NCBI GenBank assembly: GCA_026419785.1
Contig: JAODTK010005851.1
Location: 62,001-126,000, forward strand
Reading direction: 5' to 3'
Origin: Sclerodactyla briareus
Lineage: Eukaryota; Echinodermata; Holothuroidea; Dendrochirotida; Sclerodactylidae
DNA: 64,000 bases
The notes under the pieces were generated by a model. That model saw nothing but the letters and a program-made list of their open reading frames with translations. It was not told the origin of the DNA and did no database searches. Shown piece by piece: positions 10,375 through 21,446 of this stretch. Positions within the stretch are counted from its first letter, which is position 1; each line of letters starts with the position of its first letter. The translations under genes were made by a program, and so were the position numbers.

Positions 10375-12734
10375 TTTAAAGCACTTAATCATTTAACTAT
10401 AAGATACATGTAAGCCTATATTTCTTGTGTCGAAATGTGAGCCTCAATTTTGGACAAAATACTTCAAGGCCCCATACTCCTGGTTGCATCATCATGTATA
10501 TAAATGAATAATTAGCACACTGAACCCCACCTCTGCCCCTACACATAGTTCACTAACCACTGTAACCATCAGGACTGCCAATATCCATGAATCCATTCGC
10601 ATGAGACTTCCATAGGCAAATTAAGTGAGTGAGAGGTCTAACGGCATGGGATGATGAAATCGATGGAAAATAAAACAAATTTGGCATGAAAAGAGGGCGT
10701 AATGCAGTGGAGTTGGCAGCCTGCCTTATCATTCTATAGAAGTCATGCCATAGAAAAGTGCACCTGTCTTTCTAACCAACTTGGGATTGCTGTGTCTTGA
10801 TGGAAGACAGGAAAATTCCACTTGACCAAGTTGTGCTAAAGATTTGCAGCACCTTTGGCGATCAGACGAAAAAAAAAAATTCTTTCGTTATTTATTTTTT
10901 TTTTTTTTTTTTTTTTTTTCCTCAAAATTTCAAACTTATCTGTTTTATAGATGCCTTTTGCTGTTGATACAATGTACTTTGAACATGAGCGTATTGTTAT
11001 ATACTACATGTGCTAGTTTTATATAACATAATACATGATAGTTCCGAGAGGAAGACCTGTCTGTAGAACCCTAAATGCTGAAAGATGACATTTACCTACT
11101 AGGGAAGTGATCCTCAAAAGTTACCAGAACTACTGAATGTTATGTGGCCTGCGATAGAAATGAGCAAGTGTACAACTGTCGAATACACAACCATTGCAAA
11201 CCCTGCCCGGGGTCCCGGATATTGGGTACTCTAGTGAAATAGCATACCACTGCCCACATTCAGGGGTGACCCTCTGTATAGAAGAGACTTACATGGCTAG
11301 TCTCTAGCAGTGGATAGTTAGGATGCATCTTTGGAAATCCTGGAACGGACCATGCCCAAGTGCCCCTACGGGGTGCAACTGATTGCCCCCCCCCCCTCCT
11401 TGAGGGTCTCCAGTATCTTTTGGCCACACAAAAAACTTGCTTTTTATAGGTTGGACATCCCCCTCCCCTTACCAAGTGGTTAGCATATATGACAACTATT
11501 TCAACCTTAAAGCGCCGGGCTAGCTTAGAGTGTCTAGGTCACTCCAGTGCAATTTTTCAGACACTAGAGCGGGACATATTCCTGCATAAACACAGCAAAG
11601 TACAGGCCGACTAGGTTTCCACAACCCCCCCTATAATGAGCCGGAAAACAGTTACAGTGAATGAGGAATTTATATGGTGTCGTCACTCATCAGGGTACAG
11701 CACTGGCAGTGTGACATCGCATAGACAGTGGTAGATGTGACCTTTCAAAACTCCCTCAATGAGAATTGTCCTACATGCACCCACAAAAAACCTTCACAAA
11801 TCCTGCCTTATTGTTGATAAGGCTGTGCCAGTGATGTACCCTGATTGATGACCTCTGACTGTCTGACACCGTATCATTAACCCCCCCCCCCCCCCCTTCA
11901 TGCCCATTAATGATAACATGTTGAAACATGGGATGAATTGGTTTCAGTTTCCGAAGAGTGATCACCGTTCGAAATACTGTAGGTTGTAATGTGCTAGGAT
12001 GAAACTCATCCACAGCCCTGAACGCTTAGTAGTCAGCATGCCAACTTCTAACTGTGAACAGACTCATTGACAGGTGCATTATTATCCGTTTTCTGTTTGA
12101 CTGGAATATTCAGGAGTGATAGAATAGGTCAACAGTGATTGTTTTGCAACTTGAGCTATGCTCAATTTTGATTAGTGTTATGAAACATGCCTAAGGAGTC
12201 ATGAAACGAACAATTTATTCACCCCGTTTCTGTGTTTTTTTCCCCCTCCAGAAAGCACAGATCGTCATCTGAGGTATGATTATATGACCTGTTCAACCCT
12301 GTTCTGTTTTTTGTTCTCCTCAGATAAGTGCATATTCGCTCGATCCAGGGACAGATGTACAATATACTGACTAATAAGTGGTCCTGGGTCAGAGATACAT
12401 CAGTGTTCTATGCTTTACCTGCAGTTTAAAGACTGACTGATGCTATCAGAGCATGTTCCGGGAGTATCATCAAAATGCCGATTCAGTAGTGAGAACTGAG
12501 TGAATGGATGGACATATCAAAACACCACACCCCAAATATGGAGGTTTATTTAGCATGTTGCCTTGTTGGAGATATTCATTTACTTTTTGATAGATTTTGT
12601 GGAATCTATACATCACATGGGGCCAATGTGCAGAGTGCCCCTGAACCCTACACGTTAGGGTTAGTGCAAACCTTGGTTATATTCACATTACTGTTAAAGA
12701 ACCCTCAATGGCGCTTAACCAGAATCAAAGGCAA
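10375..12734. other. Downstream of COQ3 exon, no gene recognised
   Basis: No conserved exon was found, although the last part of COQ3 is expected here. A long T-run with interruptions lies at about 10890-10920. C-runs lie at about 11389-11396 and 11880-11897. Short open frames here have no family features. Confidence 0.4.
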
Positions 12735-13480
12735 TATTAAAACAACGTATTGAATAAATGAGTCTTCAAAGCAACTTTAAAAGTTCGGATGGTCTTTGAT
12801 TGTCTCACATAGTTTGGGGACCGGCCCCACTGAAGGGAGGGGCATTCTGCGGAGCATATTGTGCTTGTGAACGACTTCTTGAGATGAGACCCATTGGCCT
12901 GGACCTCCAGTACTGGTGCTAGATGGTGTAGACACTTATACATCAGGAGGAGGATATTGTACTCTGCACGTCAATTGACTGGGAGAATCTTCAGGCTCTT
13001 TTAGTGCTGCGTACCGCACCTGTCATATTTTGATCTGCCGAGATGATTTTGGTCTGTATAGTGTTGGATCATTTGCAGAGGGCGGAGTGTGGAGATTGGG
13101 TGGTTAATGAATAGTCCGTTACAATAATCCATATGGGAGAACATCATGGCATTTGCGATTTTGAGACAAGCTGATTCATCTAAAATATATCCTGATCTTC
13201 TTCAAGTTGAACATGGCAAGGGTAGAGGCTCGAGCTTTCATTGAAATGTGATGTTTGAAATTGAGGATTCATCTATGTAAAATGCTGCTTTTTCTCCCAT
13301 GATAACAGGAAGACCAAGAAGTGCTAATTGACTTATAGTTAATGGGATTATTCTTTAACATTTTGTGAACAGTTCTAAGGGTTTTCATTAGGATCTTGAA
13401 TGGGCTAAAATTCGGTTTTCCAGTGGGGTTGGTTGCCATAACATCATAAATTGGAATACCGAAAGCCCCTCAATCCGGAT
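12735..13480 (-). mobile_element. CR1/L2-like non-LTR retrotransposon, 3' part
   Basis: On the minus strand the translation shows hallmarks of the thumb and C-terminal part of the reverse transcriptase of CR1/L2-type elements: a DYCNGLF segment near 13120, an RAEYNILLLMYKCLHHLAP segment near 12930-12960, and a terminal RTFKVALKTHLF near 12740-12780. The segments sit in different frames with stops between them, so this is a decayed, 5'-truncated copy. The catalytic palm was not identified. Part of the upstream (higher-coordinate) boundary is uncertain. Confidence 0.72.
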
Positions 13481-15389
13481 GATGACCATTGGCCTATAAG
13501 AATATACAAGTTTCTGTGCTGTAGAGGTCTTCTACAGTGTTACGCCTCCACAATTGATGCAACAGAAGACATTGGAAGCAGTGGATGAAATACACTGAGA
13601 TTTTTTTTTTCTTTACGTGTTATGATGCGAGCTCGCTGCATACTCGGTTGAAACTTTTGTAGGAGCCTCTGGAACCCAATCCCAAGATCTCTATGAACGC
13701 AGATGCTCTAAAACTAATACCAGTACTTTTGGATAGTGCATTTAGTGAAGTATATTTTCATTGGGTCATCTGGTCGAATCTAGGGATTTTTGTTCTGGAA
13801 AATGTGTACTTCGAGGTAATAAACCTGATCATAATATATGTACATAGAATCTGTGTAATTTTTGGTCTTCACTGCACATTTGGCTTAGTTTGTCCAAGCT
13901 GAGAGCCCATGCAAAGTAATACTTCTGAAGGGATGCCGACTGAATTTGGAGTGACTCGTCTAAAAAAACCCTAATATACATTTTTGGGGAGACAGTGCGT
14001 CAGAACGAGTCTCTACACAGTTGCAAGTGAGCATGCATGCTCACCACACTGAGTAGTAGAGGAGTATGCATGCAATCCTGGCCTGCACAGGGCTGTCATT
14101 ACGGCTTTGAACTGTCACAACTCGGCACCTCTTAGGAACAAAGCCAATTCTTCCCATATTTCACTATGTACTTATATGTTGATGGATATGTGGCTCATTG
14201 CTGGTACAGTATGATGTATGTTCTTCATCAGGAGTCTCAAAAGATGTTCTCGCACACAATTTGTGCAACGCCATACGCCAAGCGTACCAGAATGTCATGC
14301 GTTAGACCTTGTTATCACTATTAGAATCATTAAAGTCAGTAACTTATGACCTGGCACTCTTCCTTCTTGCTTGCAATATTCCTTGTGTCAAGACACGTGG
14401 TTGGTAGTCCCCGATATCCCAACAGCTCTACAACCAACCACGGCACTCGCACCAAACGTTTCTGTGGCGTGCCAGATCTGAACATTCCTGCAGTGCCAGA
14501 TCTGTTCATATCTCTGATATGTGCTGAGCACCGATTGAACTTCAAATCTGTACTGCCAGTATGCAATGGTTGTGATCTGGTTAAGTCTGAGTACTAATCG
14601 GCTATATGCACTCGCCTATGGGAGTGCATCATAACAACACAACAGAGCGAAATAACATATGCAGCCTGCAGGGTGCTGATACCATTGTCAGTGACAAAGA
14701 TGAATAGCCGTAGCTTAAAACACATGTGGTTGGGCTGGGTAATTAACCATGTTTTCCTATCCTACAATGATTATGATGAATGCCATTAAAGGTGGATAGT
14801 CATGTAAATATGACTGGACTTTTGGTCTCCCATTGAATTACATTATGAAAGCTGAAACTCCCAACCGAATTTCAGCCGATTTGAGAGTACCGATAAGGCA
14901 CAGTCAGCTATAGCAGAATTTGCCTTTGTGACATCACGGGGGAAACCGCAGAATCCACTCTATACAAGTCAATGTAAAACATGTGCTTTTGAAAATCTTG
15001 AATAGAACATACTATAGACGGGTGATTTTATAAAACCTCCCAAAATCCTTCACGAGGTACACAAATTAATCTCATTCATTTATTAAGTTAAACACCTCTT
15101 CTGTTTCATGGCACAGATATGCAGCATTTACGGGTAGGGCCATGGGAGGCCTTTGTATCGTTCCTCTGTGATGTTCATAGATTCCTTAATTTCTTGCAAG
15201 AGTAGTAAATTGGTAATTATTCTCAAAAAGAAACATTGCTGAACCTCCAAATTCAAGGTGTGTGGGGTTTGGTATGTTCTCTCTCCACCTGTGCTAGTTC
15301 AAAGCAAAATATTGTTACATGACATTAGCCTTTTACACTTCATGCAGAACCTCATTGAATATTTGTGTAATACTAAGCACTAAGGTATT
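13481..15389. other. No feature recognised
   Basis: About 1.9 kb without a recognisable gene or sharp repeat boundary. Open frames at 14336-14597 on both strands overlap each other and have no family features. Confidence 0.4.
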
Positions 15390-15579
15390 AAAGGACAACT
15401 GCAGCCGTGGATACAACGACGAGGCCATATTTGGAGAAGGAAAACTGTATATCTATAGGTCCCAAACCCCATTTCAATACGATGTTCCTATGTGGAGTTA
15501 TTGACGGATTGTTTCTGTTCCCTAGTGAGTTATGTTTGGGCCATTTTAAGCAGAGGAGAAATTGGGGAGCATCCCACTT

Positions 15580-15965
15580 GATGCAAGAACGCTTGACGTC
15601 ACACATGGGACAACACAGGAAATGATGTACTGTATGGTGTTGTTTCATGTGTTGAATATAAGTCAACATTTAGCAGAAGTTCTGTTGTCTTTCTCTCACC
15701 AAAGTAAACATCAACAACCACCGACCCAAACAGCACTCCTCTTTCATAGACCAAATGCTTCTCGAGTGAAATAATTGTGAATTTCAATAGAGAACAAAGA
15801 ATTTTTGCAGGGTTGTCCAAGTATGAAATCAATTTATTCTGCCATGATTGGGAATGATTGCATTTCGATATTGTGCAAATTACACAGGCTGCAAGATACA
15901 CAACCTTCAAATGACTATAACTCCGTAACGGAAATTCTATGAGCTTCCGGTTTGGACTGACGCAT
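15580..15965 (+). repeat. Dispersed repeat family B, copy 2
   Basis: This is the direct-orientation partner of 8325-8705, sharing GACGTCACAC, GTCAACATTTAGCAGAAGTT, TTTCTCTCACCAAAGTAA and ACTCCGTAACGGAAA. The CRE core TGACGTCA lies at 15594-15601. The element may begin further left (15390-15580), but copy 1 has no clear match there. Confidence 0.75.
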
Positions 15966-17226
15966 TCAGATTTTATCCAGCACTAACTAGCCCCCGCATA
16001 AATCATCCTGCAGGTTTCCTTTGAACCTTAGTGCCTCATTTCTGCATTCAAGAGCGAGGTAGAGCAACGAGTATGACCTCTGTCCCACCAAGGAGGAGCA
16101 GTCGCAGTCTGGTGGTGAACAGACAACAAATTTTTGTATCAATGATTCCCATTCATTTGTAGTCCACTCTTGCACAATCGTGAGTTTGTAACAAAAGTTT
16201 CAAACTGTTCACAACCACCGAGATCTCGCTAATATACTGCCCACGTCACAGCTCGGCTTGCGGGAGGGAGAGACCTGCAGGCACGGATCCTGGATTGTGA
16301 TTCGCTGTTGCCATTTGTTTCACTGCAGTCCTTGCTGAAGGGGTTGCCGGGGAATGTTGCACTATACGTTGCGCTATCAGCATTCTGAGAGATCTCAATC
16401 AAATTAATCTATTCTGTAGGAGTAGGACCATTAGACTGTTCGAACAGAATGGCTTAAAAATTGCACCCATGAAATGACCTGAAAATTCCTGAACACCTGT
16501 ATACGACATGGTCAAGGACACCCAATGAATCGTAGCCAAAGGATTTCACACTTTTGAGAGCGGAACCCAGGAAGGAATTTGACTGCACAAATCTGGATGG
16601 TGGGTAAATGTCTCCCATCTGTACGGGGCGAGGCTACTGGAGGAAGACAGACCGGTATGCCGCAGGAGGAAGCCAAAACTCCTTTTCATAGGAGTGCAAA
16701 CTTTCAAACCTGAAGATGAGAAAGCCTTGTGGACAGTAGCGAAGAGATTCATGGACTTGTGGTAGAAAGAAATGGGACCCACGTATGGCAGAGGGAGGGG
16801 CAGGATGAATGAAACAGGCGAAGATTAATCGTCTGACACTACTCTTGTGCAAGTCCACTACAAATATGGCTAGTCATAGATTTGTGGATGGATAACACCA
16901 TGAGAGGACGGCCCGATGTTGCGAGGGAACCAGTTTAGACTGGAAAAGGACGGGTGAAACGACTCTTCTCACATCTTGAGAATGGAAAAATGAATGATGA
17001 GACGGAATTAGAAGTGGTTTTTGTGGGGGATGGATATGTGGAAAATGATATGAATTAATTTGTAACCTTGGGATGTTGCTGCGTAGTGGTTTGTGCCTTA
17101 AGCACATTTGAAATAGAGTGATGAAAATTCACTGAATTTTGGTAGCACATTTTAGAGAGGTCTGTGAGAGATTCCAGGCATAAAACACATATGCAAGCTG
17201 ACTGGTAGATTTGTTTCAGTGCTGGG
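15966..17226. other. No feature recognised
   Basis: About 1.2 kb without recognisable genes. Minus-strand open frames at 15987-16175, 16546-16858 and 16874-17243 show no domain signature. The stretch 16540-17220 might be an old transposon remnant, but nothing diagnostic is visible. Confidence 0.35.
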
Positions 17227-18594
17227 GAGTCGAGTCCTCTCATTCCGAGTCCAAGTCACAGTGTCCGAGTCATCGGCTTCGAGTCACAGTCACAGGTTCG
17301 AGTCCTCGAGTCCCTTATGCAAATTTGACCTGTACTATTTTACAAATTTAGGGCAAAACTTACAACCGCTGTACCCCTAATTACGAGAGGGTGGTGCATG
17401 CTCATGACCTCCTGACAAGTGCCGAATTCAATAGGTTAATTATTTACTCTGATAGCTGGGATATGTACAAGGCATAATGACTATACTTAATTTGGGTGCA
17501 GAGTTGTCTTTAGACCAGGACTCCCTGAGCATACAGGCACATTCCAATATAATTGCATATGACAATAATAATATTAAATTACATTTGTCAAATATCGATT
17601 GCATGCATTAACTATCATTGAACAGCATAGAGAAGGAATTGCTCTCTTCCACATGCTTCGTACTTTTCCTTTTATGGGAGCTTTCTCATCTGAACCCTTC
17701 CTCCCCTCCCTTTTAATCACTCTTTTAATTCACATACATTACCTTATTGGCTACCTCACTATTCGTTGTATAGGCTGCCACATGAATAAAATTAGCTGAC
17801 GCATACGATCAAGAGATATCGAAATGTTACTGGGGCAAACGTTTGTGGGGCAAAAGCATTTGCACTCAATGAATTATAGAGAATTACCCGCCTGCGGTAA
17901 CTTCCGCCATGATCTATTCACATCGATTTACCATGTAGCAAGAAAGGTAAAATGCCCAATTGTCAGTTACGATACAGAATATGATAGCACATGGTTTTTT
18001 TAGAAAGTATCCTAACATAAATTGGCACATGTGAGATGAAAGCTAGGCTATAATCTTCCTCAAAACAGCAAATTCCAGTTTGTTTTTTAATTTTCGTGTT
18101 TAATATGTATCTCATAACAGGATAAGGCGGTAACGTGCGGATAGTAGGTATCACATTCATTGATTCGTTTAACAAAAAATATGATAAATTTGTCCATGCT
18201 GATTTTAATGCAAACGTTTCTTATAACTAGCTCTTTCGCACAAAGTATAGTTTTTCGTTGGCAATCTATCTGTTATCTCATAATTGATTTAGTGACCGTA
18301 AAACAATGCCACGTGTGAGAATGATGTATTTCCCTCCTGATTTAGCCATCCGGCATTCGGAAGTACGTGGGAACAGTTGGGGCTACTTTTTGTAAGCGTC
18401 GTGCGTATTATTTTTTTATTGTCTGTACGATCGTAAATCAAGTCTGTTATTTGTAAAAATAAGGTACTCGGCCAGGACCGACTAGTCCCCGAGTCATTTG
18501 GGTCGAGTCCGAGTCCGAGTCCTTGAACTTTCCGAGTCCGAGTCGCTGAAAAAAGTACTTGGACCGTCTCGAGACCGATACCGGACTCGAGTCC
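17227..18594 (+). mobile_element. Element with GAGTC-rich ends, copy 1 (long form)
   Basis: Both ends are clusters of GAGTC/CGAGTCC words (17227-17312 and 18486-18594), the outermost forming GACTCGAGTCC-like palindromes. The interior matches, in inverted orientation, the element at 20761-21446: shared stretches include AGAAAGTATCCTAACAT, AAAGCTAGGCTATA, GTGAGAATGAT and TGTACGATCGTAAA. About 600 bp of the left interior (roughly 17330-17980) has no counterpart in the other copy. No transposase frame is seen. It is likely a non-autonomous DNA element; the superfamily is unknown. Confidence 0.72.
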
Positions 18595-20164
18595 TTCATT
18601 ACTGATTTGTTTCCCTCTAGTCTAGCAGAGGGAAAATAATGTCAAAGGAATCCTATCGATATGACTAGAGCTACCTTCTGGGGTGCCACGATTTAGGGTC
18701 ACAAAGGGCTGATGCACTATCATGTAACAAATTATATCTCAGTCGGCAAAATGCTTCTAGGTTGGATTATCTGCACCTTGTTCGTGTTATCATGGACTAG
18801 TGGTGCCTTCTAGGATTTCAAATCTCCATTGAACATTTTAACTGTAGTAATTTTTCAACCCATAATTTTGCCTTCAATACTCTCGCACACAAATGTCCAC
18901 ACAAGTCATATCTGGCACTTTTTTGTAAGAAGTGAGTTGCCAGCCAAAATGACGCTCAAAAACTTGATTGTCAAGAAAATGATTAGAGTCACTGGAGGGC
19001 AAATTTGGATTTGGGTCATTGAATGGATTGCAATGGTGTACCTCCCAACCTTTGCAACATTGGGTTCCCTGTTTGAAAGATCCCTAACATCATCTGCCGC
19101 TAGTCCCCAAAGATCAGTCACGTAGGACTTTGCCATAGGGGTTATTGCCATGGTATGTGTTTTCTGGCTCTGGCAACTAACTGACCTTAGTGCCCCCATG
19201 GACACCATGAAAAGGGCACACCTCCCACGTGACGCATCTACATAGCGAGTTTAGGTCCAATCCCACTTTCCCATGTTGATTCCGGTGGTGTACACACACA
19301 TACAATACCTGACTACATAGTTCCTCTGCTGAAGCAGGCACAAAACGGTTGCCATTGTCTACCTTACACAGGCCATCCCATTTTCTGATTCTTCTCATGG
19401 CTGGAATAAGTGATCCCTTAGAGGGAAACAGATCTTTTCGCGTCGGCATGTCATCAGTTCCCTTGTTTTATATCGCTCCAGTTCCAGTCCAGAATGACAA
19501 TCTCGTCTTTGAAGCATCCAGGCATCTCACTGATAACACCGGAAATTCTGTTTGGGGTCCCAACAGCAAGTCCACCTTCTTTTTGTTGAGTAGTGCAATT
19601 GGGGGGGGGGTCTTTCAAACTGCAGGGAACAAAAATTAGCATATCAATATTTAGTTGGCGATATTTAGAATGGGTTTCAATGTGGAGAAGAGTGAAATTC
19701 CTAGTTACAGTGTACAAAAACTGAGGAAAATCAAATATTACTCGGAAGGTAACCATGAAAATATGATGCTTCAGTTTTAAATTGTTCTGGTTTAGCATAC
19801 AGGTATTATCTGGGAAGATCTGGTAGCAGGAGTCTTTTCCTGGAATATTTGGCTGAAAAACTTGGTTGGGCAGCTTCTTAGGGAGTATGTGTCACCACTT
19901 ATTCGGGTAGGAATTGCAAATAATAACCCTCCAGACGATTGGGACACTAGCTGAGACAACTAGATTGCAAACAGGGGGAGTACATAGTAAACATACACGT
20001 AAACTGACCTACCCTGACAGGAGTGCCAATTTTGGTCCAAAATATAGTAGTAACATGGTACTATTCCCAGGAAATTACTGTATAGGATAGGATCAACAAC
20101 CCATGTCCCACTTGCAACCTGTGCAGAACTGTAGAACTGGCTATAGATCCTGTCTGTCATAACA
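18595..20164. other. No feature recognised
   Basis: About 1.6 kb of sequence with no identifiable gene. The open frames at 18829-19208 and 19349-19798 occur on both strands at once and lack family features. A G-run at 19603-19610 is homopolymer-prone. Confidence 0.35.
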
Positions 20165-20745
20165 AGACTTTAGCTGTGGTGTGAGCCGCTCTTACAAGTC
20201 ATAATGTCTATCCACACGTTTAGTTTGTTGGTCGTTCTGTAGTCACATTCACTCATAGCTTCCAAACTGTACATGCATCAGGTTAAAATTGGGAATGCCA
20301 CGGGCAGGCTGAGTACATTTTTTGTTTCTGCATAGCGTGATTTAGATTTTAATTGAATCCAATTATTGACCCCACAGCTACAGTATTCCCATTGAGGCTA
20401 TCGGTGTTGAGAGAGATTGCTCACCATTACTCCCTATCTCGGCAGAGCTAGGCAGCTAGTGGAAGGGGAATGTTTACAGTTATCTGTCAGCAGGTGGAAT
20501 GAATTGAAGCAATTGGGCGGTCTCACAGGCAGTTCCAAGTGTGTTTCCACTATTTCATGCTACAGAACTAGACATCGAGTTGTTGGGGTACACATAGCAA
20601 ATATTCAGGCCTAGGAATTGAGGTGGGCTGGGTACAATAAAATTGTGCTGGGGCACAATATAGCAAAATATTTAGGCCAATGTGGTAGACATGTTCAAAC
20701 CATTCCAACGTTACGACAGATGTCAGTGAAGTGAAGGTCAATTCG
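20165..20745 (+). repeat. Dispersed repeat family C, copy 1
   Basis: This block aligns with 49523-50205 in direct orientation. Shared stretches include GATTTTAATT, ATTACTCCCTATCTC, CAGCTAG.GGAAGGGGA, TTATCTGTCAGCA, AGGTGGAATGAAT, AGTTCCAAGTGTGT, GGGTACAATAAA and TTAGGCCAATGTGGTAG. The hairpin seen at the left end of the other copy is eroded here to GTGAGCCGCTCTTACAAG. No coding frame is seen. Confidence 0.75.
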
Positions 20746-20760
20746 ATGATGAACCAGGTG

Positions 20761-21446
20761 CTGGAGGACTCCAAGTCGTGTTGGACTCGTGTCTGGGCTT
20801 GAGTCCCTATCTTAAAGGACATCAAGTAATCGAAGTTCAAGACTCAGACTTGGACTCGACCAAGTAGGACCCAAAGGACTCTGTCCGAGTCCTCAAATTT
20901 TTCACATACAGAGCTTCATTTTACGATCGTACAAGACAACCAGAATATACGCACAATGCTCTGCCAAAAAGTAGCTGCGTCTTTACCCAAGTACTTCTGT
21001 ACTGTCGATGTTGAAAGCAGGAGAAAAAGTTGAATCATTCTCACATGCTCTCATTGTTTTACATGTACAGTCACATAATCAATATAAGATAACGATACAT
21101 GTACAGCGAAAAAAAATACATTGTGCCGAAAAGCTTACTAGTACAAATTGTTTCATTTAAACATAACACGAACATTAAACACAACCTGGGTCCTGGGGAC
21201 ATACCAAATCTCGTTGAATTACGATCTGTTTTGAGGGATACTTATATAGCCTAGCTTTAATTTCACCTGTTTGCCAGTGTATGTTAGGATACTTTCTGCA
21301 TTTAAAACATGCCTGGAGCAAGAAAACAGGTCACATTTTTTCTACATAGGGACGCAAGGACTCGGCACTGTTGACTCGGACTCGGAAGCCAATGACTCAG
21401 ACTCAAGAAAGATGCCCTCGGACTAGGATTGAGAGGACTCGACTCC
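20761..21446 (-). mobile_element. Element with GAGTC-rich ends, copy 2 (short, inverted)
   Basis: On the minus strand this copy runs parallel to 17227-18594. Both ends carry clusters of GGACTCGGACTC words (20764-20893 and 21357-21446). The interior shares AGTATCCTAACAT, AAAGCTAGGCTATA and TGTACGATCGTAAA with the other copy. It lacks the ~600-bp left-interior block of copy 1. No open frame for an enzyme is visible. Confidence 0.72.
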
